From positions 310,001 through 374,000 of the forward strand of contig NZ_QJRY01000001.1 of the NCBI RefSeq assembly GCF_003205195.1: a DNA stretch of 64,000 nucleotides, written 5' to 3'. The stretch is from Peteryoungia wuzhouensis. GTDB taxonomy: Bacteria; Pseudomonadota; Alphaproteobacteria; Rhizobiales; Rhizobiaceae. Position 1 is the first letter of the stretch; each line of letters starts with the position of its first letter. Positions 16,565 to 25,355 of the stretch are shown here, piece after piece. A program made the translations under genes and the position numbers. The notes below the pieces were generated by a model. That model was not told the DNA's origin and did no database searches. It saw nothing but the letters and a program-made list of their open reading frames with translations.

Positions 16565-19231
16565 TTATCCCCGCGCCTTGATCGCCGCCTGCGCCGCAGA
16601 CAACCTCGCAATCGGCACCCGGAACGGCGAGCACGACACGTAATCCAGCCCGACATCCTCGCAGAAGTGGATCGAGGTCGGGTCGCCGCCGTGTTCGCCG
16701 CAGATGCCGAGTTTCATGTCGGGTCGCGTTTTGCGGCCGCGTTCGGCGGCGATGCGGATGAGTTCGCCAACGCCGTCGAAATCGAGCGAGACGAAGGGAT
16801 CCTGGATGATGATGCCCTTCTTCTGGTAGGTCGGGATGAAGCGGGCGGCGTCGTCGCGGGACATGCCGAAGGTGGTCTGGGTCAAGTCGTTGGTGCCGAA
16901 GGAGAAGAATTCGGCGGCTTCGGCGATGATATGGGCGCGGATGGCGGCGCGGGGCAGCTCGATCATCGTGCCGACGAGATAAGAGATCTCGAGTTCGGCT
17001 TCGCCCATGACTTCGGTTGCGACGCGATCGATGACGGCCTTCACATAATCCAGCTCGGAGCGCAGGCCGACCAGCGGCACCATGATTTCGGGCACGACGG
17101 CAGCACCCGTTTCGCGGGCGGCGCTAACTGCCGCCTCGAAGATGGCGCGGGCCTGCATTTCGGCGATCTCGGGATAGGAGATGGCAAGGCGGCAGCCGCG
17201 ATGGCCGAGCATGGGGTTAAACTCGTGCAGCGCATCGATGCGGCGGCGCATGAAGCCGGGCTCAAGCCCCATGGCATTGGCCACTTCCTCGATTTCCTCG
17301 TCGGACTTCGGCAGGAATTCATGCAGCGGCGGATCGAGCATGCGGATCGTCACCGGCAGGCCATGCATGATGGTGAAGAGCTCGGTGAAATCGGAGCGCT
17401 GCATGGGCAAGAGCTTGTCGAGCGCGGCGCGGCGGCCGGCTTCGTCTTCGGCGAGGATCATTTCGCGCATGACGTGAATGCGCTCGCCCTCGAAGAACAT
17501 GTGTTCGGTGCGGCAAAGGCCGATGCCTTCGGCGCCGAAGGAGCGGGCGGCGCGGGCATCGCCCGGCGTGTCGGCATTGGTGCGCACGGTCATGCGGCGG
17601 GTCGCATCTGCCCAGACCATCAACTGGGCGAAATCGCCCGAAAGCTCCGGCTGCAGCATGGGCACCTCGCCCTTCAGCACCTGGCCGGAGGAGCCGTCGA
17701 TGGTGACGATGTCGCCCTTGGTCAGCGTGACGCCGAGGCCAACAAGCTTTTCGTTGCGCAGATCGACGCGCATGGTGCCGGCACCGGAAACGCAAGGGAT
17801 GCCCATGCCGCGGGCGACCACAGCCGCGTGGCTGGTCATGCCGCCACGGGTCGTCAGGATGCCTTGGGCCGCATGCATGCCGTGGATGTCTTCGGGGCTG
17901 GTTTCGACGCGCACCAGAATGACCTTGCGGCCTTCGCTTTCGGCCTCGACCGCCTCTTCCGCCGTAAAGACGATGGCGCCGGTCGCCGCCCCCGGCGAGG
18001 CGGGAAGGCCGGAGCCGATGACATGGCGGGTGACGCGCGGGTCGATGGTCGGGTGCAAGAGCTGATCGAGCGAGGAGGGCTCGATGCGCATCACCGCTTC
18101 TTCTTTCGTGATCAGGCCTTCCGCGACCATGTCGACGGCGATCTTCATCGCGGCCTTCGTCGTGCGTTTGCCCGAGCGGGCCTGCAGCATCCAGAGCTTG
18201 CCGCGCTCGATGGTGAATTCAAGATCCTGCATGTCGCGGTAATGCGCTTCCAGCCGGTCGCAGATGGCGCCGAATTCGGCGAAGGCCTCCGGCATCAGCT
18301 TTTCCAGCGACGGCTTGTCGGAGCCACTGTCGATGCGGGCGGCTTCGGTGATCGATTGCGGCGTGCGGATGCCGGCGACGACGTCCTCGCCCTGCGCATT
18401 GACCAGGAACTCGCCGTATAATTCCCGGGCACCGGTCGAGGGATTGCGGGTGAAGGCAACGCCGGTGGCCGAGGTCGAGCCGAGATTGCCGAAGACCATG
18501 GTCTGCACCGTCACCGCCGTGCCCCAGTCCCCGGGAATGTTGTGCAGCAGACGATAGGTCTTGGCCCGCGGGTTCATCCAGCTGGAAAAGACGGCGCCGA
18601 TCGCGCCCCAGAGCTGGACATGCGGGTCCTGCGGAAAGGGCTGGCCGAGGTCCTGTTCCAGCAGGTCCTTGTAGAGGCTGACGATGTGCTGCAGCTCGAC
18701 GGCCGACAGTTCGGTGTCGAGCTCGTGGCCGAGGCGGGCCTTTTCGTCCTCAAGGATCTCCTCGAAGACCTCGTGATCGAGGCCCATCACGACATCGCCA
18801 TACATCTGGATGAAGCGGCGATAGCTGTCCCAGGCGAAGCGGGCATCGCCGGAATGCTGGGCGAGTGCGGCGACCGTGTGGTCGTTCAAACCGAGATTGA
18901 GCACGGTGTCCATCATGCCGGGCATGGAGGTGCGCGCGCCGGAGCGGACGGAGAGCAAAAGCGGCTGGCTGGTGTCGCCGAAGGCGCGGCCGGTGGCCGT
19001 CTCGATGCCTTCGATGCCCTGGAGAACCTGGGCTTTCAGATCGTCGGGAAGGGTCTTGCCGCTCTTGTAATAGATGCCGCAGGCGTCTGACACGATCGTG
19101 AGGCCGGGCGGAACAGGCAGGCCAAGCGCCGCCATTTCGGCGAGATTGGCCCCCTTCCCTCCCAACTGATCGATCTCGGCCCTACTCCCCTCGGCCTTTC
19201 CTCCGCCGAAGGTGTAAACCCACTTGCGCAT
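16565..19231 (-). CDS. ppdK: Pyruvate, phosphate dikinase
   Basis: 888 residues, full length, starting at ATG 19231 with GGAGAGGG upstream. The N-terminal ATP-grasp domain begins with QLGGKGANLAEMA. The swivelling domain has the phospho-accepting His in GGMTSHAAVVARGMG near residue 460. The C-terminal PEP-binding barrel contains SFGTNDLTQ and the catalytic Cys in GICGEHGGDP. It interconverts pyruvate, ATP and Pi with PEP, AMP and PPi, a gluconeogenic or PEP-balancing step in rhizobia. It is monocistronic. Confidence 0.96.
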   Translation of the reverse strand: MRKWVYTFGGGKAEGSRAEIDQLGGKGANLAEMAALGLPVPPGLTIVSDACGIYYKSGKTLPDDLKAQVLQGIEGIETATGRAFGDTSQPLLLSVRSGARTSMPGMMDTVLNLGLNDHTVAALAQHSGDARFAWDSYRRFIQMYGDVVMGLDHEVFEEILEDEKARLGHELDTELSAVELQHIVSLYKDLLEQDLGQPFPQDPHVQLWGAIGAVFSSWMNPRAKTYRLLHNIPGDWGTAVTVQTMVFGNLGSTSATGVAFTRNPSTGARELYGEFLVNAQGEDVVAGIRTPQSITEAARIDSGSDKPSLEKLMPEAFAEFGAICDRLEAHYRDMQDLEFTIERGKLWMLQARSGKRTTKAAMKIAVDMVAEGLITKEEAVMRIEPSSLDQLLHPTIDPRVTRHVIGSGLPASPGAATGAIVFTAEEAVEAESEGRKVILVRVETSPEDIHGMHAAQGILTTRGGMTSHAAVVARGMGIPCVSGAGTMRVDLRNEKLVGLGVTLTKGDIVTIDGSSGQVLKGEVPMLQPELSGDFAQLMVWADATRRMTVRTNADTPGDARAARSFGAEGIGLCRTEHMFFEGERIHVMREMILAEDEAGRRAALDKLLPMQRSDFTELFTIMHGLPVTIRMLDPPLHEFLPKSDEEIEEVANAMGLEPGFMRRRIDALHEFNPMLGHRGCRLAISYPEIAEMQARAIFEAAVSAARETGAAVVPEIMVPLVGLRSELDYVKAVIDRVATEVMGEAELEISYLVGTMIELPRAAIRAHIIAEAAEFFSFGTNDLTQTTFGMSRDDAARFIPTYQKKGIIIQDPFVSLDFDGVGELIRIAAERGRKTRPDMKLGICGEHGGDPTSIHFCEDVGLDYVSCSPFRVPIARLSAAQAAIKARG

Positions 19232-19389
19232 CGCCCTCTCCACCCAAAACAGGCTTTATTTTCCACCGTTTACAGCAAATGTGACGGATTGGAAACGCCA
19301 CCTTGTCAAGTTTATGCTGCAATGCATCATAATTGCGGCAGTGACAGGGGATACCGGTCTCGGCGATGTGAATCGTGGGGGAGAGAGTG

Positions 19390-19419
19390 AAAAAGGCGGC
19401 AAGGCTTTGCCCTGCCGCC
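19390..19419 (-). terminator. Rho-independent terminator of the dha operon
   Basis: On the minus strand GGCGGCA and TGCCGCC pair around an 11-nt loop, followed directly by TTTTT. It lies 35 bases after the dihydroxyacetone kinase stop codon and closes the ABC transporter operon. Confidence 0.8.
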
Positions 19420-19453
19420 CTGATCAAGACTGGGGAGAGGTCGTCATATCGTC

Positions 19454-21082
19454 TTAACCGGCGCGCCTCGCCAGGAATTCGAACAGGCGAGCCACGGCTT
19501 CGGCACCGGGGTCTGCATGGCCCTGGAGCTGCTTGGCATTGATATAGGCGGCGCGGCCGGCATTGGCCTTGACGAGGGTCGCCGTGCGATCGGCACCGGC
19601 GCGGGCGGCCTCGGCTGCGGCCGACAAGCCTTCCCCGAGCGCGTCGAGGGCGGGGGCGAGCGCATCGACCATGGTGCGGTCGCCGACCTGGGCGCCGCCG
19701 ATCTCCTGCATGCGGGCAAGGCCTGCCTTCAAGGCATCGCGGATCGGCAGTCCGCTTGAGGCACCGTCACCGGCGGCGGCAAAAAAGATGGCGAGCAGCA
19801 CGCCGGAGGAGCCGCCCATGGTCTGGCTGAGCTCCAACCCGATCGCCCGCATCAGCTGGGTGTAATCGGAGAGCGGCAGACGGTCCATGGCGCTGAGCAG
19901 CGCCCGGGCCGCACCCGCCAGCGTCGAGCCGGTATCGCCGTCACCGGATTTGGCGTCGAGCGCGTTCAGGTCCTGTTCGGTGGCGATCATCACCTCGCAG
20001 CAGGCGGTCAGGAAATCGCGGGTATCCTTGTGGTCGGAGGGGAGCGGCATGATCGGGGTGAGACCATCCGGCAAGGCCAGGACCGACACCGGATGCACCG
20101 CGGCCAGACCCGGCCAGGCGGCGGGGCCGACCGGCTGGGCGAGCGTGTCGATATCCCACGCATCGGCCGGGAGCAGCGAGATCGAGAAGCCGCGCATGTC
20201 AAGCGAGGTCATCATGGAGGCCGGGCCGACAACATGGCTGATATGGGCGCCTATCTCGGAATGGATCAGTTCATGGGCAAGCACGGACATTTCGAGGACC
20301 GAGGTACCGCCGAGGTTGTTGATCAGGGCGACATGGGGCGTGTCGGAGATGGTTGCCTTCAGCTTCGACACTACGGCTGCCATGGCCGAGCGGGCACCAG
20401 AATAATCCACCTGTTCGACGCCGGCCTCGCCATGGATACCAAGGCCGAGTTCGGCCATGCCCTTGGGGATACGGTCCTCCTTGGGCGAACCCGGCACGGT
20501 GCAGGTGTCGAGCGACATGCCGATGCTGCGGGTGCCGGAGATGACGCGGCGGGCGGCTTCGGTGACGGTGTCGAGATCAGCGCCGTTTTCGGCCAAGGCG
20601 CCGGCGATCTTGTGGACGAAGAGCGTGCCGGCGACACCTCGGGCTTGGGGCAGATCCGGAAGCGCGATGTCGTCGTCGACGATGACCATGTTGACGTTCA
20701 AACCGAAGGCGCGGGCGCGCTCAGCGGCGAGGCCGAAATTGAGGCGGTCGCCGGTGTAGTTCTTGACGATCAGCAGGCAGCCGGCGGGGCCGGTCACGGC
20801 GAGGATGCCGGCGAGCACCGCATCGACGCTCGGCGAGGCGAAGACATCGCCGCAGACGGCGGCGGTCAGCATGCCCGCCCCGACGAAGCCAGCATGGGCC
20901 GGTTCGTGGCCGGAGCCGCCGCCGGAGACGAGTGCCACCCGCGAGCGGTCCCAATCGGCGCGCACGACGACGCGGATATGCGGATAGCCATCCAGCCTTG
21001 CGAGCGGCACGGCGGAGGTCGCGAGCAGGCCCTCGACCGCCTCGATGACCACGTCTTCCCGTTTGTTGATGAACTGTGCCAT
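19454..21082 (-). CDS. dhaKL: ATP-dependent dihydroxyacetone kinase (fused DhaK-DhaL)
   Basis: 542 residues from ATG 21082 (AAGGAG upstream). The DhaK half carries SGGGSGHEPAHAG and the substrate-binding His in LGIHGEAG. The DhaL half carries the Mg-ATP motif KSGDGDTGSTL and TMGGSSGVLL. A single chain with both domains uses ATP, not the PTS. It phosphorylates dihydroxyacetone or a related ketose such as erythrulose. As the last gene of the ABC operon it probably acts on the imported substrate after oxidation. No dehydrogenase for glycerol or a polyol is visible nearby. Confidence 0.92.
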   Translation of the reverse strand: MAQFINKREDVVIEAVEGLLATSAVPLARLDGYPHIRVVVRADWDRSRVALVSGGGSGHEPAHAGFVGAGMLTAAVCGDVFASPSVDAVLAGILAVTGPAGCLLIVKNYTGDRLNFGLAAERARAFGLNVNMVIVDDDIALPDLPQARGVAGTLFVHKIAGALAENGADLDTVTEAARRVISGTRSIGMSLDTCTVPGSPKEDRIPKGMAELGLGIHGEAGVEQVDYSGARSAMAAVVSKLKATISDTPHVALINNLGGTSVLEMSVLAHELIHSEIGAHISHVVGPASMMTSLDMRGFSISLLPADAWDIDTLAQPVGPAAWPGLAAVHPVSVLALPDGLTPIMPLPSDHKDTRDFLTACCEVMIATEQDLNALDAKSGDGDTGSTLAGAARALLSAMDRLPLSDYTQLMRAIGLELSQTMGGSSGVLLAIFFAAAGDGASSGLPIRDALKAGLARMQEIGGAQVGDRTMVDALAPALDALGEGLSAAAEAARAGADRTATLVKANAGRAAYINAKQLQGHADPGAEAVARLFEFLARRAG

Positions 21083-21095
21083 TGGAAAAACTCCT

Positions 21096-22091
21096 TCAAG
21101 CGAGACGCAGACCGTCGGCGTCGAAATAAAGCGGGTTGCTGGGCTCGATCCTGACGATGTCGCCATCGCGCAAGGCCGTATGGGGTTCCGTGACTGTGAC
21201 GAGGCTCAAGCCCCTAAACGACAGGTGCAGGCGTGTCTGGTCACCCAACCGCTCGACGCGGTTGACGAGACTGTCCTCTCCCTGCCCCTGGCGAATATGC
21301 TCCGGTCGAAGCCCCATGGAGACGGCACGCGGGGGCGCACCTGGGAAAACGTCGGCGGGGAGGATATTGATCCGAGGCTGGCCAAGACGGGCGGCGGCAT
21401 AGATGCTGACCGGCTGTTCATAGACCTCGCGCGGCGAGCCGAACTGGACGAGACGGCCGTGATGCAGCACGCCGACATGGGTCGCCATGGTCATGGCCTC
21501 GACCTGGTCATGGGTAACGTAAAGCAGCGTCGCGCCAAGATTGGCCTGAATGTTCTTCAGTTCGATGCGGAGGTCCGCCCGAAGCTTGGCGTCGAGCGAG
21601 CTCAAGGGTTCGTCCATCAGGTAGATCTGCGGATTGCGCACCAGTGCGCGGCCGATCGAGACACGCTGCATCTCGCCGCCGGAGAGAGCCGTTGCCTTGT
21701 TGTCGAGCTTGTGGCCGATCTGCAGGATATCGGCGATGGCTTTGACCTTGCGATCGATCTCATCCTTCGGCGTCTTGAGCAGCGGCGATTTGAGCGGGAA
21801 CTCCAGGTTTTCGCGGACCGTCAGATGCGGGTAGAGCGAATATTGCTGGAAGACCATGGCGACGTTGCGTTCGGCCGGCGTCAAGCCCTGCGTCGGGCGG
21901 CCATCGATCAGGATCTCGCCACTGTCGGGGCGCTCAAGTCCGGAGATCAGCCGCAGCGTGGTCGTCTTGCCGGCGCCTGTTGGCCCGAGCAGCACGACGA
22001 AGGAGCCATCGGGCACGGTCATTGAAACATTGTCGAGAGCGACGTGAGTGCCGAAGCGCTTGGTGACGTTGTGAAGGGTGACCTCAGCCAT
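21096..22091 (-). CDS. ABC transporter ATPase (UgpC/MalK type), second of two
   Basis: 331 residues from ATG 22091. Walker A is GPTGAGKTTTLR, the signature is LSGGEMQRVSIGRAL, Walker B is IYLMDEP, and a TOBE-like regulatory tail follows. The start overlaps the previous ATPase gene by 8 bases. Two distinct CUT1 ATPases in one operon suggest a heterodimer, as in the rhizobial glycerol system GlpST. Confidence 0.9.
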   Translation of the reverse strand: MAEVTLHNVTKRFGTHVALDNVSMTVPDGSFVVLLGPTGAGKTTTLRLISGLERPDSGEILIDGRPTQGLTPAERNVAMVFQQYSLYPHLTVRENLEFPLKSPLLKTPKDEIDRKVKAIADILQIGHKLDNKATALSGGEMQRVSIGRALVRNPQIYLMDEPLSSLDAKLRADLRIELKNIQANLGATLLYVTHDQVEAMTMATHVGVLHHGRLVQFGSPREVYEQPVSIYAAARLGQPRINILPADVFPGAPPRAVSMGLRPEHIRQGQGEDSLVNRVERLGDQTRLHLSFRGLSLVTVTEPHTALRDGDIVRIEPSNPLYFDADGLRLA

Positions 22092-23181
22092 GGCGCAGCA
22101 CTCCCTCATTGCCGGCGGATACCAGCGCATGGCCGCGTTCGCCGGCAAAGACCGTGAGCGTTCGGCTGTCGAATTCAAGGCCGACAGTCTCGCCGGCCTT
22201 TACCGAGACAGCTGAGGAAATGCGGGCCTTGATGTCGCCATTGGCGGTCTTCAGCGTAACGATCTGGGTCGTGCCGAGATATTCGGTGGCGATGACCCGG
22301 CCGCGATAGGGAGCGGCATCCGAGAAGCGGATATGTTCGGGGCGGACCCCGAGCGTCAGACGGCCCTCTGCCCCCTGGCGCAACACGGGGATAGCGAAGC
22401 GATGGCCGTCGAGTGTGACGTGGTCGCTGCCGATGCCGACCATGCCGTCGAACTCGAGAAAATTCATTGAGGGTGAGCCGATGAAATTGGCGACGAAGAG
22501 GGTAGCCGGCCAGTCGTAGATCTGCTGTGGCAGGCCGAACTGCTCGACGACGCCATGGTTCATGACGACGATCTTGTCGCCCATCTGCATGGCTTCGAGC
22601 TGGTCGTGGGTGACGTAGACGGTGGTGGCGCCCATGCGGTCGTGCAGGGCCCGCAATTCTTCAGCCATGTGCTCGCGGAACTCGGCATCGAGTGCGCCGA
22701 GCGGCTCATCCATGAAGAAAGCTTTCGGCCTGCGGACGATGGCGCGGCCGAGGGCCACGCGCTGGCGGTCGCCACCGGAGAGGCCACCGACCGGCTTGTC
22801 GAGGATATCCTGGATCTTAAGGATGCGGGCGACCTCCTGAACGCGGGTGCGAACCTCGGTCTTCGGCACGCCCTGGCTCAGGAGCGGATAGGAGATGTTG
22901 CGGCGGACATTCATATGCGGATAGAGCGCAAACATCTGGAAGACGAAGGCGATGTCGCGCTGGCTCGCCGGCTTCATGCCGACTTCCTCGCCATCGATAT
23001 AGATCTCGCCGCTGGTCGGCAGTTCGAGGCCCGCCATCATGCGCAGGGTGGTGGTCTTGCCGCAGCCGGAAGGGCCGAGCAACATAAAGAACTCGCCATC
23101 CTCGATGGTGAAGCTAGAGGACTGGACAGCGGTGAAGCTGCCGAATTCCTTGCGCACGTTTTCAATACGGATCTGCGCCAT
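22084..23181 (-). CDS. ABC transporter ATPase (UgpC/MalK type), first of two
   Basis: 365 residues from ATG 23181. Walker A GPSGCGKTTTLR, Q-loop VFQMFALYPHM, signature LSGGDRQRVALGRA and Walker B FFMDEP are all intact. The C-terminal MalK-like domain includes LTLGVRPEHIRF. It starts 2 bases after the small membrane protein stop, so it is in the same transcript. It differs considerably from the second ATPase, consistent with a heterodimer. Confidence 0.92.
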   Translation of the reverse strand: MAQIRIENVRKEFGSFTAVQSSSFTIEDGEFFMLLGPSGCGKTTTLRMMAGLELPTSGEIYIDGEEVGMKPASQRDIAFVFQMFALYPHMNVRRNISYPLLSQGVPKTEVRTRVQEVARILKIQDILDKPVGGLSGGDRQRVALGRAIVRRPKAFFMDEPLGALDAEFREHMAEELRALHDRMGATTVYVTHDQLEAMQMGDKIVVMNHGVVEQFGLPQQIYDWPATLFVANFIGSPSMNFLEFDGMVGIGSDHVTLDGHRFAIPVLRQGAEGRLTLGVRPEHIRFSDAAPYRGRVIATEYLGTTQIVTLKTANGDIKARISSAVSVKAGETVGLEFDSRTLTVFAGERGHALVSAGNEGVLRHG

Positions 23182-23183
23182 GG

Positions 23184-23372
23184 TTACTCCGGGAAATGGC
23201 TGACGATGATGAACATCACGGTTCCCACCAGCGTCACGAGGAAAGACCAGGAATAGAGGACAAGCGCAAAAGGCTGCATCATCATGACCACGCCAAGCGC
23301 GATCAGCGCGGACGCAAGCAATTCCCATTCATTGCGCCTGAGGCGGCGCAGACCTTCAAAAAACCGGCTCAT
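23184..23372 (-). CDS. Small two-span membrane protein of the ABC operon
   Basis: 62 residues: a basic N-terminus (FFEGLRRLRRNEW), then two hydrophobic spans (about 18-38 and 40-58). Its start overlaps the permease stop as ATGA, and it ends 2 bases before the ATPase gene. Polyol-type ABC operons of rhizobia often carry a small extra membrane protein (for example the DUF2160 protein of glycerol operons). This one is shorter and not clearly the same family. It may be an accessory transporter subunit. Confidence 0.75.
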   Translation of the reverse strand: MSRFFEGLRRLRRNEWELLASALIALGVVMMMQPFALVLYSWSFLVTLVGTVMFIIVSHFPE

Positions 23373-24307
23373 TTGCGCACCGCTCCAAAGGTGATCCCGC
23401 GCAGGAGATGTTTGCGCAACAGGATGGTGAAGACGACGACCGGGATGAGGAAGAGCGTGGCGCCGGCGGCAACCGCCGGCCAGTCCTGGCCACTCACCCC
23501 GATGATGGTGGGGATGAAGGGCGGCGCGGTCTGGGCGGTGCCCGATGTCAGGAGCACGGCGAAGGCATATTCGTTCCAGGCGAAGATCAGGCAGAAGATC
23601 GCGGTCGAGGCGATGCCGGTGACGGCCTGGGGCAGCACCACCTTGTAGAAGGCCTGGAAGCGGGTGTAGCCGTCGATCAGCGCCGCCTCCTCGTATTCGA
23701 TCGGGATTTCGTCGATGAAGCCTTTGAGCAGCCAGACCGAGAGCGAGAGATTGACTGCCGTATAGAGCAGGATCATGCCGAGATGCGTGTCGCTCAAGCC
23801 TAACTCGCGGTACATCAGGAAGATCGGGATGGCGACGGCGATCGGCGGCATCATCCGGGTCGAGAGGATGAAGAACAGGAGATCATCCTTCAGCGGCACC
23901 TTGAAGCGGGAGAAGGCATAGGCTGCCGCCGTTCCAAGCACGATGCAGAGGAAGGTGGAGCCGAAGCCGATGACGACGGAATTGTAGAATCGTTCGCCGA
24001 AGCGTGAGGGGCCGGCAATGACGAGGCCGTCCTTGCGCACCAGCGCCTCGTACCAGGTCTTCGGCTCTCCCAGCGCTACGAGATCGGCATCGGATACGCG
24101 GGTTCGGGTGGTGAAGAGGTTCACATAGCCTTCCAGCGTCGGCTGGAAGAGGAGCTTCGGCGGATAGGCAATCGAATCCGCCGGGCTCTTGAAGCCGGTC
24201 GTGATGATCCAGACCAGCGGCATGATGGTGACGACGGCATAGAAGATCACCAGGATGCCGGCGAACCACTTCTGGCGGGCGGAAGGTTCGGTGACGGAAT
24301 AGCTCAT
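23369..24307 (-). CDS. ABC transporter permease (MalG-like, CUT1)
   Basis: 312 residues from ATG 24307. Six membrane segments; the cytoplasmic EAA loop is YEEAALIDGYTRFQAFYKVVLP. A long periplasmic insert after the first span (about residues 45-105) precedes NSVVIGFGSTFLCIVLGT. It overlaps its partner permease as ATGA. It forms the channel with the MalF-like subunit. Confidence 0.92.
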   Translation of the reverse strand: MSYSVTEPSARQKWFAGILVIFYAVVTIMPLVWIITTGFKSPADSIAYPPKLLFQPTLEGYVNLFTTRTRVSDADLVALGEPKTWYEALVRKDGLVIAGPSRFGERFYNSVVIGFGSTFLCIVLGTAAAYAFSRFKVPLKDDLLFFILSTRMMPPIAVAIPIFLMYRELGLSDTHLGMILLYTAVNLSLSVWLLKGFIDEIPIEYEEAALIDGYTRFQAFYKVVLPQAVTGIASTAIFCLIFAWNEYAFAVLLTSGTAQTAPPFIPTIIGVSGQDWPAVAAGATLFLIPVVVFTILLRKHLLRGITFGAVRK

Positions 24308-25251
24308 CGTTCTTTCACCTTGTTCAGCGCCTTCACATAGATCGAGGCGAGGCCGAAGACCGTGACGAAAAGGATGACCGCATAAGCCGAGGCATAACCG
24401 GTGCGCCACTTCTCGAAGGCTTCACGCTTGAGGTTGATCGAGGTGAGTTCGGTGATTGAGCCGGGGCCACCGCCGGTCAATTGCACGACGAGATCGAACA
24501 TCTTGAAGTTCTCGATGCCGCGAAACAGGATGGCCAGCATCAGGAAAGGCAGGACGAGCGGAATGGTGATGGTCCAGAACTGCCGCCACTTGCTGGCGCG
24601 GTCGCATTCGGCGGCTTCATAGATGCTGTCGGGGATCGAGCGCAGACCGGCGAGGCAGATCAGCATGACGAAGGGCGTCCACATCCAGGTGTCGACGATG
24701 ACGATCGCCCAGGGGGCGAGCGACACGTCGCCGATCATCGAAAAGGCGGATGGGTCGATGCCGGTGAAGAAGCTGACGACGTAGTTGAACAGGCCGATCT
24801 GCGGCTGGTAGAGGAAGGTCCAGAAATTGCCGACGACGGCGGGGCTGAGCATCATCGGCAGCACGATGATCGTCGTCCAGAGATCATTGCCGCGAAACTT
24901 CTTGTTGATCAGATAGGCGAGCGAAAAGCCGATCAGCACCTGGAGCGCGATGGTCCAGAGCAGGAAATGGGCGGTCGCCTGCATGGTCAGCCAGATGTCG
25001 CCATCGGTGAGGATACGGGTGTAGTTTTTCAACCCGACGAATTCCGGCGCCTCGTTGGGGCGGTTGACGCGAAAATTGGTGAAACTCAGCCGGACCGTCC
25101 AGATCAGCGGAAAGATGTTGATCGCCAAGAGCAGCACGATCGAGGGCGTGACGAAGAGCCAGGCGATGGCGCGGTCCGAGAGACCGGAGAGGCGTCTCGC
25201 CACAGGCGGGGGCGTCGCGCGGGCGATGCGGTCGATGGCAGTATCGGACAT
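24304..25251 (-). CDS. ABC transporter permease (MalF-like, CUT1)
   Basis: 315 residues, ATG 25251 with GAGGG upstream. Six membrane spans and the EAA loop YEAAECDRASKWRQFWTITI. It follows the binding-protein gene after a 104-bp gap holding two hairpins (25283-25314 and 25328-25344), which may lower permease expression relative to the binding protein. Confidence 0.92.
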   Translation of the reverse strand: MSDTAIDRIARATPPPVARRLSGLSDRAIAWLFVTPSIVLLLAINIFPLIWTVRLSFTNFRVNRPNEAPEFVGLKNYTRILTDGDIWLTMQATAHFLLWTIALQVLIGFSLAYLINKKFRGNDLWTTIIVLPMMLSPAVVGNFWTFLYQPQIGLFNYVVSFFTGIDPSAFSMIGDVSLAPWAIVIVDTWMWTPFVMLICLAGLRSIPDSIYEAAECDRASKWRQFWTITIPLVLPFLMLAILFRGIENFKMFDLVVQLTGGGPGSITELTSINLKREAFEKWRTGYASAYAVILFVTVFGLASIYVKALNKVKER

Positions 25252-25282
25252 GGGTTTCCCTCAAGCATATCAGTTGCATCCG

Positions 25283-25314
25283 GCAGGGCCGGCCGGTTTG
25301 GTGACCGGCCCTGC
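25283..25314 (-). other. Intercistronic hairpin between binding protein and permease genes
   Basis: A 10-bp perfect stem (GCAGGGCCGG with CCGGCCCTGC) and 12-nt loop, followed by a shorter stem at 25328-25344 (CCGCC / GGCGG). There is no T-run. In many ABC operons such structures protect the abundant binding-protein mRNA and reduce downstream expression. Confidence 0.6.
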
Positions 25315-25355
25315 GATTGCAGCTAGTCCGCCTTCATCAGGCGGCGATTGCGGGA

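Noticed and set aside
16526-18421. 631-codon open frame antisense to ppdK
   Set aside because: It mirrors codon bias of ppdK; the His/Asp/Gly-rich product has no recognisable domain.
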